DNA of 64,000 nt from Diphasiastrum complanatum (GCA_029204225.1 CM055102.1:43340744-43404743); one strand, 5' to 3'. Shown: positions 12,981-27,389, counted from the first letter of the stretch. Program-made: numbers and translations. Notes: generated by a model not told the origin, from the sequence alone.

Positions 12981-14719
12981 ATTTAAAACACTCTCTGCAA
13001 TTTCATTTTTCATTTTTTCAAACCAAGCATTTTTCATCATTGCCTTTGCTGACTTTCTTGGTAAAACATGACTTACATATGATTCGATGCATTTTAACAT
13101 TTTTTATCGGCATGCACACTTTTAAATTTATGTATGATCATCCCTAATATGCTTGAAGCAAGTGACATTTAGTGATTGAATCCATACATAAGTTATAATG
13201 TTTCTAAGTGTGAAGCAAAATAAAGTATGCAGTCGGTTATCTCAAATCGAAAAACATTAAGTAGCAAAGAACTAAAAACATATATAGTGTTTAAAGAGAC
13301 CAAAACAAATGCAAGGATATTTTTTAGACTATCACAAATCAGACTACTAAACAATACTTGATAGTTCATGTTTATCTTAAACCTCTACAACTTGTGAGTC
13401 TATCGACTAAAATAGGCTAATAACGAAATGATAATAAATAACTATTCAAAGTTCATATTAACTTTTACTAGTATGCAATTATGATAAATAGAACATCAAG
13501 AGCCGTTCACAAGGTACAATTGGCCTTCAGCAGCCATATCATCCACATAAGGACATCTTTTCTTCTTTCTGTATGGGTAATTGGTGACATAGTTCCACCA
13601 CCTCCTCATCCAATCCAGCAATAGACTCTGCATAAACCGGTAGAGACCTATAAGCAACATGCAGTTAAACCAAAGACAATTCATGTATCCAACATAATAT
13701 TAAATCAAAAGGGCTAGGCTTTCACCATGCATGACAACGACAAAAATGTAATGAGAATTGTAAGTATGTAGCATGACTTACCAGTCCACCGGAATCTGAA
13801 AGTGAATTGATTCCTCTCCATCCTGGACCCGGTATATGCAGTGAGGAAGATTACATTCCATCAAATCACAAATAAAACAGCTCCCTTTGTATATTTAGAA
13901 TTTAGACTCCACATTTTTGGGACTTTCATGTTTCCTATCGTGTATGTTCTAACATGTGTGTTGCTTTTATGATATGTGTTCCATTTGAAATGCCTCTTAT
14001 GGGCTCCATTTAAAATGGAGTTACTTAGCTAAGAATTTGATTTCTTTTTCATATATTTGAAGTTGTTGCAAAAAGCCAATGCCATAAACCACAAGGCAAG
14101 ATACTCTGGTAGACCATCTTTTTCCATTGACTCTAACGAGGCGCTGATTAGGGAATGTTTGTCTCCGATGATTCGGGATGACTCATGTGAGTGGATACCA
14201 TGGCCTTTTTCCTTGCTTCAACTCCAATTTCCTATACAATTCTATCTTCTGATGCTCATCTACAGTCAAGTTTTCACTAAAGGTCCTCTCTCCACACTCA
14301 GATATTGTCTTGGCATTGTAGAGGTAGTCTTTTAAATTTGTCTTGACTATAGCATTCTCATTCAACCCAAAGAAATTCCATACATCAACCTTTATTTTTC
14401 TAGAATCACATGGAATGAAATAGAACATTCAAATAAAGTAGAATAAGTTACACAACCTATGTAGCATACAAACTTACAAATTCAAACACTGTAGTGTAGC
14501 TACCATATATATAAATATATCATTCCATACCATGCCCTAAACCTACCATTCCATAATATACCTAAACACCCTTCCAAACCTAGCATACACATATTCCAGA
14601 AATTTTATAAACATAGCATACCTAAACATTCCATAACATACAACAATATATCATACCATAATGACATGCTGTAATAACACTTTAAAGAGACTAATAGACC
14701 CCATCTGTTGTACGATGGG
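12981..14719. other. Intergenic sequence, no gene recognised
   Basis: Short open frames occur on the minus strand at 13496-13684 and 14183-14428. The second has a plausible amino-acid composition but no recognisable motif. Part of this interval may belong to the element represented by copy A to the left. Confidence 0.35.
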
Positions 14720-16545
<1,826 letters not shown>

Positions 16546-16568
16546 CTAAAAATATGTGAGCTAATCTT

Positions 16569-17299
16569 TGTTGAATTTCACACGTGTGGATTGTCCACTA
16601 CATGTACTTGTGATCTCCTAAGGTGTGTAGATGCACCAAGATCAAGACTAGATTGAGATTAAGATCAATCTTGAATCCTATGGCAAAAACACACTACTAC
16701 ATGCATTCAATCACTTCCAACTCTCACTCACACGTGTGGGAAGTGTTTCAAAAGTATTCTAAGTAAAAACAAGCTGCTCTCCTCGGATAGAGAGAGAAAA
16801 ACCATCATGAGCTCTCGGGTAGAGAGAGAAGGCTAGAAATTCAATGACACTCAAAATCCACTCAATCTCAAAATCAATTAGATCCAAAAGGAGGAGTACA
16901 GTGATACTAATATATTCATGAGCTACCATTATGCTTAACTATGATTGGATCACACTTTGCCACCTCTTAATCCTATTGGACCATTGATCCATGCACCTCT
17001 GAATTCTATTGGACTATATTCAAGCACACCTCAATTTTCTATTGGACCTCACAAGGTTCCACCTCTAAATCCTATTGGACCTCTTAAGCTTCATCAAACA
17101 AAAGCATGACACTTGTCTACACTCTAATTGGCACAAGTTTGGCTCTATTTTGGCTCAATATTGGCATTACAAGTGGAAATGGATAATTTGCCATCTATGC
17201 CAAATTTGACCCTATCAACATCCTACACCTAAATGCTTGACTATGAATTCTATGAGACCCCTATATCAAACATTTTGATTTACTTTACAATTCTCCACA
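16569..17299 (-). repeat. Isolated, reversed LTR of the 1084-7317 Copia family
   Basis: The reverse complement of this 731-bp segment aligns end to end with the LTRs at 1084 and 6581. It begins TGTGGAGAATTG and ends ACACGTGTGAAATTCAACA, with divergence clearly higher than between the two young LTRs. No primer-binding site lies at its left end and no convincing polypurine tract at its right. The flanking 5-mers (atctt and cgtgg) do not match, so a simple solo LTR from recombination within one insertion is not supported. It may derive from recombination between two elements or from a truncated copy. Confidence 0.9.
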
Positions 17300-17745
17300 C
17301 GTGGGAACATCCTCCACACATGTGAGATTCACTTACAAACTTCTATCATAAAAAATACCAAGCTAGATTTTTGCCAATTTCTCACAATCTTAACCATCCA
17401 TCTTGGACCCAATCTAATCCAAGGGTCTTCAAAAAGTACATTGGAATTCACATGATACATGTGAGTCTCAATTTGGACCCAACTCTGAAAGTTTGAGACT
17501 AAGTTTATTAACTTGACATTATGGCCCCAAGTTTTATTGTATTAACAATAAGGCCCAAGTCTTTAATTCTATATACAACTTAACTCGCATGCTCATTGGG
17601 CCATGGGTTTATACATGCAGGATGCCACAACCCTCGCAATACTTTCTACTTATCTATTTTCCAATTTTATTTATTTTCAGTATGTTGGAAATACCCCCAA
17701 TAGGACCCACGTCCTGAAGTAGTGTCGGTCCCTCGGCACTCTGCC
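17300..17745. other. Intergenic sequence, no gene recognised
   Basis: Plain sequence with a few cacatgtg/cacacgtg-like palindromes near its left edge. No open frame of note. Confidence 0.35.
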
Positions 17746-17748
17746 GGT

Positions 17749-19522
17749 TTAGTATAAAGTCTTCTTTGTTCGTCTTTGGTGGATGAGGTATCCTGTAACA
17801 TCTTCCATAAATGCGACTCTATCGATTTTCTTCAAGTCCTTGGGTGTGAAGAGGGACATGTGGATGCCTGTTAACCAGTTTTGGTCGATCCACGCTCGGA
17901 ATCTTCCCGTCCAGGGATCGCCAAGGAATGTTATTCGGTAGTAGACACGCGATACTGGTAGCTGATCTTCAATTTTATCAGAGACTAGAGCTTTATTCAA
18001 ATCAAAGAATATGGGCATGAATAAATTGTCCCACTTAGTTTCAATGCCCATTAAATATTTTAAGTCCTGGGCGTAAGTGGCTGCCGCACAGACTGTTGGA
18101 TCAAGACAATTGAAATACTTATTGAAAAACTGGGTGAGAGCCCTTATAGCATCTACATTTGTATTCCAACCATGTTTTGAAGAAATCATTGGCCAATTGC
18201 AATTCTATATGGTGATCTGGTAATGGAGTGTCGCATTCTGCCCATTTAGATCGGCACGTGTAGGGGAGAAAATGCGTGTTCACCTGTAATTGCCGTGGAC
18301 TAGTCACATAGGCCCTGATGGCCACAGTGTCTCGTTCGAACAACTGTTGGCACCATTCTAGCTATGGTTGGAGGGTTGGAAGAACTTGCAGCTCGTTGTC
18401 TTTTATGGTTTGTGCTGAAAATGAGATCTGCCAGCTGTCTCGTGAGGACTCGTGAGGATATTTTGCCAAGAACTCACTGATTTTCTTCTCCACGGACTTC
18501 GATCGACGAAAAGTTCGGTTGGTAGATATGGACCTTGAGCCACGAGATGTGGAGGCTTGGAGCTCCCCTTGGCTTTGGCTCGGATCTGTATTCTAGCGCA
18601 GGTCCTGGGCACCGGCATCGGCTACATCTGAGCCCTGATCCTATGTTGGTGGTCCTTCTGCCTATTTGCCCGTCTTTTGACTGGAACTAGAGCTACCACA
18701 GTCTTTCATAGGTGGCGGTGGAATCACCATTGGGGCTAGTTGAGATTTTTGTTCCATGTATTTCTGGCACGCTTCAAGGCACTTTTTGCCTGTGCCAATT
18801 CTTGCATTGCCCCGCGCCAATAATTGGTAAACTCGGTCTGGTACTTGGCGAATGTGTCAGTATAAACCTGCACTTGCTTGCTAAGTAGATCCACCTCGGC
18901 TTGGCTGAGGGGTCTATTGGTAGGTGCAGGTTGTGCCAGCCAAGCCATCTTTTCTACTTGTAATGTCGTCACCTCCACTCCCAGTTGTAGATTTTCTATT
19001 TCCAAGACTATGATTTGTGCCTGGAGCGGAGTGAGGTGTGGTGTGAGCTACTGCTAGATCTCCTGGACCTTGATCTGCACATCCATGGTAGACTTGGAAA
19101 GGGCTATGACGTACCCTTGGAGATCTGCTTCTTGTTTCTTTAGCTTCTACACCTCAATTTTTTCTGCTTGTTCGTGCTGTTGGAGGTGAGGAAACTTGGT
19201 GAGACGGCGAGAGATTGATGAGATGCATCCATGACAGGGTGTCGGGAGACAGCTGTGAGTAGAGTGGATTGATCTGAAGAAGGGGTGTAGAAGCAGAAGC
19301 AGGGGGTATGGACGAAGCAATGGTGATAAAAGTAGTGAAAGGTGTGGGAATAGAAGCAGAGGATGTCGGAATAGGAAGAAGAGGAATAAATGAGGTAGTA
19401 AAAGTGGAGGTTTGAGCAGAAGAAGAAACAGTGGCTGTGGAAGTGGCAGTGGTTAGTTGCGGAGGTGCGGTACGTCGTCTGGTGGTAGGAGGACTTGATG
19501 GGGGGGGGGCAGCACCACTCAT
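17749..19522 (-). pseudogene. Broken TE-type ORF with Ser/Thr/Pro-rich and coiled-coil parts
   Basis: Read on the minus strand, this starts with a Ser/Thr/Pro-rich segment (ATG 19522, rich in TTATSTATVSSS-like runs). Next comes a heptad-like helical region (about 19150-18740, including LQLGVEVTTLQVEKM), then a basic region, then a longer globular frame (18189-17749) containing RVYYRITFLGDPWTGRFRAW. The frame changes at least twice. In the coiled-coil section the only stops are TAG codons (19147-19149, 19054-19056, 19048-19050, 18736-18738), two of them flanking a CAG. I do not recognise the family. Its position beside a gypsy integrase and its overall architecture suggest a TE-encoded protein, but function is unknown. 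Confidence 0.45.
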
Positions 19523-19849
19523 GCGTTTGCTGGCCGTTTTGTCAGTAACTGCGGGTTGCTAGGAGGTGGAAGCATCAGAAGCCGGACACAAGGTAGTGTG
19601 TGGGACGGTGGCAGAAAGAATAGAGAAACGGTTAAACCCGCGCACCTTCTCCTCGAGAAGCGCACATGCAAAGTTATACAACAGTGGACTTGCTGCGATG
19701 TGGTCACACGTGTTAGGTTTTATGGCGATGGAAAGCTCGTGGAGCAGGAAGGTATGCCAGTCATATGGCATCACCGAGGGGCTCGAGAATTCTATGAAAG
19801 ATTCCACAATCTGATTGAGCAGCTTTTGTTGACTATCTCCACCGGGCAT

Positions 19850-20553
19850 CCAAAGCATACAATGATATTTTCATACAAAAACTTGGCAGTTGCTGGAGTG
19901 TCAAAGAGTCAACTGTTCACATTGCCTTGGATTCGATCCTCTTGTGAGGTAATTTGTGGCCATGATAATATATCAGGCTTGTGAGCTTCTTGCGGCAGGA
20001 TGAATTGGACCGATGTAGTCCAATCCCCACTTCTCCTAGCTCTCTAGCGCACATCACACTTCTTTAAGTATTCATCTGTATCCTTATGAATCGTTGACCA
20101 CTAGCATCCTAATTGTAGGATCTTGTGAACTGTAATGTCGGATGCAAAATGACCACCATCCATGCCTTCATGCAAAATTGAAATAATCTAGGTGGCCTTG
20201 TGTGTAAGAATACACCTTCAAAGAATACCATCTAATCCTCTTCGATACAACTAGCCGACAATCAGTTGATAAGGTCTAGCTTTTAGAATCAGTGTCCGCT
20301 GTTCCGCCTTGGGTAAAGACTTATCCAGTTGGTCCCTGATAGGGGAAAAATTCTCGACGGGGGATTGGTCTTGCCAGGAAGCCCTACAAGGGGAAGGGCC
20401 CACACTGCCCTTACGTGAGTGATTGAGGGATGTTGCTTCCAATCTCGAGGGCCATCTCAATAACCTCGTGCTCCTCATCCAATGAGGGTTTTCCAGGCCC
20501 CCAGAGGCACGACTGTAAGGAGGTTTGACATCATTTTTGATCGTATTAATCAT
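19850..20553 (-). pseudogene. Decayed Ty3/gypsy integrase
   Basis: On the minus strand, from about 20320 downwards, the translation passes through a pre-integrase linker. A zinc-binding region follows with LHEGMDGGHFASD and a later CxxC-like pair. The start of the catalytic core comes next, with GLDYIGPIHPAA (first Asp) and IIMATNYLT, and then a short piece resembling FLYENIIVCFGCPVEIV. These are the classic H2C2 and D...D landmarks of a gypsy integrase. Stops and frameshifts break it repeatedly, and the segment stops matching near 19850, where unrelated sequence is joined. The upstream part (20553-20320) is weaker. Confidence 0.7.
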
Positions 20554-21185
20554 GTCTTCCCATGTCGTAGCTCTAGGTGAGGGTGATAATCCTAGATGTC
20601 TGGCTTCCCTTTCCTAGCTCTTTCCATGTAGTGTGAACACGTTCCTTCAGAGTTTAGGATCTTAACTCAATCATATGACTGTGCGTGGTAAAAATTGTGG
20701 TGCTTACAATTTTTGTAAGATGTCTCTGAGCACTCAATCAACAATTTTAAGGCACACAAAATGAGGCTAGTACAGATACACCAAAATAGAAATAGGATGT
20801 CATCTCTTTGCTACTTGTCATGCAACGTGGGGGTGCCAGTTATATGCGTCGACATGTTTGATAGGCGGTGGTATTTTGCCAATCACCAGGCCTAGATATT
20901 TCTCTAGGCAGTTCCAATGATGGAACTGACTATCTTGAACCCTAACAGAGGTGGTGTGTTTCAACCAGGCACGGTGACACCCGCTCTTCTATTTCAAAGA
21001 GATCAAATAGACACAAAAATGATTCATTCCCAAATATAATATAAAGCTGGGTTTTGCAACCTAAGCGCAATGTGCATGGTGATTTTAACATTTGATAATT
21101 GTGAGCATACCATGAAAAGACACGACTAGCATGCTATATAACTTGATAGGGTACCCATGATGGGGACCGACATTATGCAAGTCTG
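20554..21185. other. Intergenic sequence, no gene recognised
   Basis: This probably belongs to decayed gypsy elements on either side, but I cannot point to a motif. Confidence 0.3.
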
Positions 21186-21189
21186 AAAA

Positions 21190-21410
21190 GATCACCGAGA
21201 GACTTCCAAGTGGGAGATTGGGTATTTTTGAGAATTCCGGTGGACTCAAGTGTAATGCGTACCGGCTAGCATTACTAATCGTCCCCTAGATATAGAGGAC
21301 CATTTAAGATCTTGAAAAAGATCAGATCCTTAGCTTACCAATTGGAACTCCCGGAAGGATCGCAAGTGCATCCTGTATTTCACGTAAACTGTTTCCGTTG
21401 TGTTGCTTGT
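21190..21410 (+). pseudogene. Ty3/gypsy integrase C-terminal (GPY/F) remnant, plus strand
   Basis: The plus-strand translation shows FQVGDWVFLRIP, then SPRYRGPFKILKKI, then LAYQLELPEGSQVHPVFHV. This is the GPY/F module that ends gypsy integrases. At least one stop lies inside (near 21260). The orientation is opposite to the integrase remnant at 19850-20553, so these are two separate elements. Confidence 0.85.
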
Positions 21411-23061
<1,651 letters not shown>

Positions 23062-23482
23062 ACACACATGTGGAACAATACTCGGTATGGCTTGGAGACT
23101 GATAATGAAGACAAATCACATTGATATTGCTTAGATCCAAAAACAACAACAAGTACATAGAGTTGAAACTTGAGTTTTGCCAATTAGCTCTCAAAAATAA
23201 TCTAAGTGTTCACTATGGAGGATTGGATACATAGAAAAGCTTGTTTCTCTCTAAAGTTAAATGAATTTTCAAGATGTAATAAGGAAATTCATTTGGCTTT
23301 CTTGCCCTGATTTTCCATTCTAGTCTCATTCCTAGTCATGCCAAGTAGGTGGTAGTAGGTCAATTTACCTCCTTAAATCTAGGATTTAGGTCCTATCTTT
23401 TTAGACTTGATCTAACCTGCACTAGGATAGGTTTCCCATGTGGTTCCCATGAGATGTTTCGAGATACAAGGCCATACTTGTA

Positions 23483-23800
23483 GTGAAGGGTTTTTTTCAG
23501 AAGTACAGCATCGACTATATTGAGACCTTCAGGAGTATCTACGGTCTCAAGCAATCAGCACGACAATGGTATAAGAAGAAAGATCAAGCCCTGAGATCCT
23601 TAGGATTTGAGCCATTGATAGCTGATTCCAACGTTTATGTCAGGATTACAGATGGGGAGATCATCATTCTTGCTGTGTATGTGAAGGACACCCTAATACT
23701 ATGCAGAAGCGAAGAGCTGATCGTCGAAGTGAAGAATGAGATCTCAAAACATTTTGAGATAACAGACCTAGGAGAAGCCAGATGCTATCTAGGCTTGTAG
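23483..23800 (+). pseudogene. Copia reverse-transcriptase remnant with internal deletion
   Basis: A 105-codon frame begins with the conserved KGFFQKYSIDYIETF (RT entry). It then jumps straight to SIYGLKQSARQWYKK, missing the LDVxxAFL block and about 60 residues that normally separate them. It continues through ILAVYVKDTLILCRS and ends at a TAG after the RT motif LGEARCYLGL. The catalytic YVDD reads YVKD, so it cannot be active. It belongs to a different Copia subfamily from the element at 1084-7317. Confidence 0.9.
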
Positions 23801-24624
23801 GTTGACCTCTGTTGAAATGGAAAAATAATCCATCTTGACTTTAGGCTTGTTACAAATGTTGTACCATGCAAGTATGTTGTTCGTAAATGCAAAATGCATA
23901 TCGCACTTGTGCGCGAGTAGGTATACTTGCAAGCAAACAAACAGCAATGAGCGCGCACAAAAGCGATATGTCGCAAATTTTGAGAGCGCAAAAGGTAAAA
24001 AATTATTTGATTTCCATGCCATTTATACTAAATTTTTGCATGTGTGGTCAACGGACTTATGACACATGTCTACTTTCAATTCGACAACAGGTGCAGGCAC
24101 GTGTGAGATGACACCTGCACACGTGTGAAATAACACCTAGACACGTGTCGCGTGTTCATTTGATTGCTCATAAACACGTGTCGCTCTCGCATTCGATCGT
24201 ACAAATCCCACATGTGTGGTGTGATAGGGTGACATGTGTCGCTCTTGCATTTGTCCATACAACTCTCACACGTGTGACAGGACGTTCTTTCGCACGTGCG
24301 AATCTCGATATAAAATCACTTTCGATGAATTTTTTTCACTTTTTTTTTCGCTCCGCATATTGCATTTGTGCGTGCCCTTCACAATCAAAATTTCTCCTAC
24401 TACCTTCCATGCGCACATGTTCGATACGTCTGCCTACGTGTCACCCCATATCGCACTTGTGCGTCTTTCCTCAAATCTAATCGTTCTCTCTGATATTCGG
24501 CTCGCATAGGTCCAATATACTATATATTATGTCCGTACATAGCGGTCCTCTGCGAGTTCTTTATCATCCCTTCCTTCTCATCCTAACCTCCATGCACAAG
24601 TCTGCTATCACATAGTTCACGCCC
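23801..24624 (+). promoter_or_regulatory. Upstream region of the H3-Ulp gene, CACGTG cluster
   Basis: Six CACGTG palindromes (G-box core, the usual bHLH/bZIP target in plants) lie within 24098-24298: at 24098, 24120, 24142, 24175, 24269 and 24293. Two CATGTG variants sit between them. One copy in 4096 positions is expected by chance. A 17-mer, catatcgcacttgtgcg, occurs at 23897 and again at 24447. TATA-like stretches are present near 24307 (gatataaaat) and 24520 (actatatatt), and the second lies about 100 bp before the ATG. Whether this is a functional promoter is inference from position and motif density. Confidence 0.5.
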
Positions 24625-26363
24625 ATGGATAGGAGAAAGCAGACAAGGAGAGATTTCTTCTCTCCTGGCTCATCCTCATCTCCTGCGGTTGCCATCACAC
24701 CACCTCCTAGACCTAGAACGCGCAACCACAGCAGGTGGCTCTCTGAGATACGCAAGTATCAGAGGTCAACAGCTCTGTTGATCCCAAGAGCTCCATTCTA
24801 CCGTGTTGTCTGGAACATAACAAGAAATGATCTCGGACAGCACATTAGATTCACACCGAGTGCTCTTCAGTGCCTTCAGAAGGCTGCTGAAGACTATATT
24901 AGCCTTTTTTTTTATGATTCTTTTTTGCTTGCCATCCATACCAAGAGGGTTACCATAATGCCCAAGGATTTTCAGCTTCTGATGAGAATGAGGGATAGGT
25001 ACTATAGGTTACATGTATCTCAGCCTCCTACTCCTAGACCAACTCTTGTAGATAGGACTCATCTTCCTACGAAGCGTCCTAGGAAGCAGACAACCCCCAA
25101 GCGTGCTCCTAAGAAAGTGAAGCCTATCCCAAAATCCATTGTAGATAATGTTGTTGTTGATAATGTTGTAAATATAGCTACCTTTGTTTTGGATACTCCT
25201 ATAGTTGTTGTAGATACTACACATCCACCTCCTCCTCCTCCTCCTCCTCCTCCCAATTTCTATACATATATAGATTCGGATGATTATCTTAAATTTGAGA
25301 AAGACATATCAGATGCTATAGATACAATTGGTACTCCTTTTTGTTTTAGACTAGAAGAACTTGATTTTAGTATTAATTTTAGAGTTCTAGATTGCCTGGA
25401 TCTCAAAGATAGATGGGCTTCTATCAGTGATCCTGTGATAGAGTCCGGGATGACACTCTTGCAATTTGACATTGCAAGAGATTCATCAAACGAGTTGCTG
25501 GTGCTGAGTAACTTTCTGCTCCAGGCCTTCAAGGAGAATAATGACACATTGTCACAGTGTCTGACAAGTGGATTCACACCAGCAACAAAGTATCTGGTCA
25601 TTCCTTATCATACTAAGTAAGATATATTAAGTGCTTCTTCATGTTTTATGCATTAACATTGACATTTTCAATTTAAATAGTTCTCAGAATTGCCGCTAAA
25701 GTACTTTTAATCTTATTTTGCAGTGACCACTGGATTTTAAACCTGATCACTATTAAGAGATCTGTAAATAATATTATAAAATGTTCTTGTGTCAAGATGA
25801 ATTCGGCGAGAAATACGCATAAGGATGTAGATATATTCATTCCATATCTAAGTAAATATATTCCTACAGACGTTCCCCATTCCGTGGACTGGCAGATTGT
25901 CAGCTTGGAGGTAAACTCTGTCTTTCTTAATAGCATTTTGAAATCAGTATTCTAATGAAATATTTTCAATCTAATTCATTCTATTTCATAATTGATTTCT
26001 TGTGTGCTGAATTATTTTGCAGTCACCCCAGCAAAATGATTCATTCAGTTGTGGGTGGTACACATTGTACAATGCCAAGCTATTTTTTGAGTGGTTCATC
26101 CTTCAACAAGATGTTGATATTTCTAAGGTAATAAATTTTGTTTATTCTTATTTTGGAATCATGATTACTTTTCTATTCTGGTGATGTTATTGGCCATTAC
26201 TAATACGTGAATGTTCTATTTGCAGTTTACACTTCTTGAGTATACATCAAGCCAGGTGTACAGATTTAGACAAGAAATTATCTTGAGTATATTGGCTAGG
26301 GCAAGGCTTCAGCCTTCCGTTATTGATGATGGTGCAAAGGATGATGTAGTTGTACTAAATTAA
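24625..26363 (+). CDS. Histone H3/CENH3-like fold fused to Ulp1 (C48) protease domain
   Basis: There are four exons, 24625-25616, 25724-25910, 26023-26127 and 26226-26363, with GT-AG introns and compatible phases, giving 473 codons. Residues 38-126 form a histone H3 fold: EIRKYQRST at alpha-N, LLIPRAPF, KAAEDY in alpha-2, and AIHTKRVTIMPKDFQL at L2/alpha-3. LLIP, AAEDY, KDF and a loop 1 one residue longer than in canonical H3 resemble plant CENH3. The short tail starts MDRRKQT. A Lys/Arg/Pro-rich linker (134-172) and ten prolines (201-210) lead to a C-terminal Ulp1/C48 domain. That domain has His333-Trp334, Gln397 in SPQQND and Cys403 in SCGWY, and the Gln-Cys spacing of 6 matches yeast Ulp1. 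The catalytic Asp after the His is not evident (KCS where Y-D-S is usual). Known families suggest nucleosome incorporation and SUMO-isopeptidase activity, and their combination here is inference. I recall no described protein with this architecture. Confidence 0.85.
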
Positions 26364-26558
26364 GATCAGAAAAAATATAAATAGCATAGAACAAAAGTAT
26401 ATGTATAGACTTCATAGAAAAATATACATTGATATATCAAATGTTGCTCCAGTTTATGAATTTGTTAGCACAAAATACATGTATAGATGCCCAACTTGGG
26501 CTTTCATTTATTGAATGAAAGGGTGTATACACAGATTTTTACTAAAGTTTATTTGAAA

Positions 26559-27166
26559 CTATTGTTCTCCCACAATGGTGATTGTTGTAGGTAGATCTTT
26601 GCAGCACATTATCAGCTCCTGTCTTTTTCGCATCTGTGACATGGCAAATATTAGTGAATGTTTGTAAATGATGACATTTTCTATTATTTTGTTCTATTTT
26701 GAAATGGCAATAAACATAAAGTACTTACAAGTCTTCCATTGATGATAAATCTGAAATATGTTGGTAGATTGGTTTGTAATAGCATGAGCTCTGTTCTGAT
26801 AAAATCAAGCTTCCAGTGCTCTTCCACCTCAACCATAGTCAAATATTTCTCATTGTAGATAATGCTTATCTCCATTCAGTTTGTGTGACCATTTAGTTCA
26901 AAGTCTTGATCCAGTGGTAGCCATGTACTTTCAATTTTCTTGTGTCGCTGGCAGCTAAATGTGAGACTGAGCATTTGCTTTTCGATATGATAACGAAAGA
27001 TCATTGAGGACTTTTTAATCCTGCATTCTATGTCATTATTTGTTTTACTATCCCAGCCTTGATCCATGAGATCTGACAAAGTCTCATCTGATAAATCCTT
27101 GCAAACAAATAAAGTTGGTGTCCTACGAACACTAGCACTCGAGAAAAAATCAACAAATGTATGCAA
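26559..27166 (-). pseudogene. Unrecognised two-exon gene convergent with the H3-Ulp gene
   Basis: On the minus strand an open frame runs from ATG 27166 to a good donor (CTT|GTAAGT) ending exon A at 26729. Exon B is 26633-26559, entered from a CAG acceptor in the same phase and ending at TAG. Together they give about 170 residues, with one in-frame TGA at 26876-26878 (possibly a former CGA). The sequence includes TPTLFVCKDLSDETL, FRFIINGRL and a Cys pair in LIMCCKDL. FRFIINGRL faintly recalls a ubiquitin-like strand, but I would not claim it. More exons may exist upstream of 27166. The 3' ends of this gene and the H3-Ulp gene are only 195 bp apart, so they may form one transposable or co-inherited unit. 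Function unknown. Confidence 0.45.
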
Positions 27167-27389
27167 TGAGATAAACCAACATAGTTAGAAAATTTCATTA
27201 GTTAGTTAGTATAGTTAGAAAATTTCATTATACTAACTAGCATAGTAAAGTAAATTTAACTTGAGATATTGACGTCGGACAGATTAGTACGTGTCGGGCA
27301 GGAAGAAGAAACCAATGGGATACGTCCATGCTGCCCGGACACAAATTTCAAAGTTTTCTATATTGCATTTTTTTTTTTTAGTTAATTTG
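27167..27389. other. Possible upstream region of the minus-strand gene
   Basis: Contains a short direct duplication of agttagaaaatttcatta (about 27183 and 27214) and a GC-richer patch (27270-27345). No coding sequence seen. Confidence 0.3.

Noticed and set aside
18403-18618. Arg/Lys-rich frame as an independent small basic protein
   Set aside because: It continues the broken coiled-coil ORF in a shifted frame and has no start context of its own.
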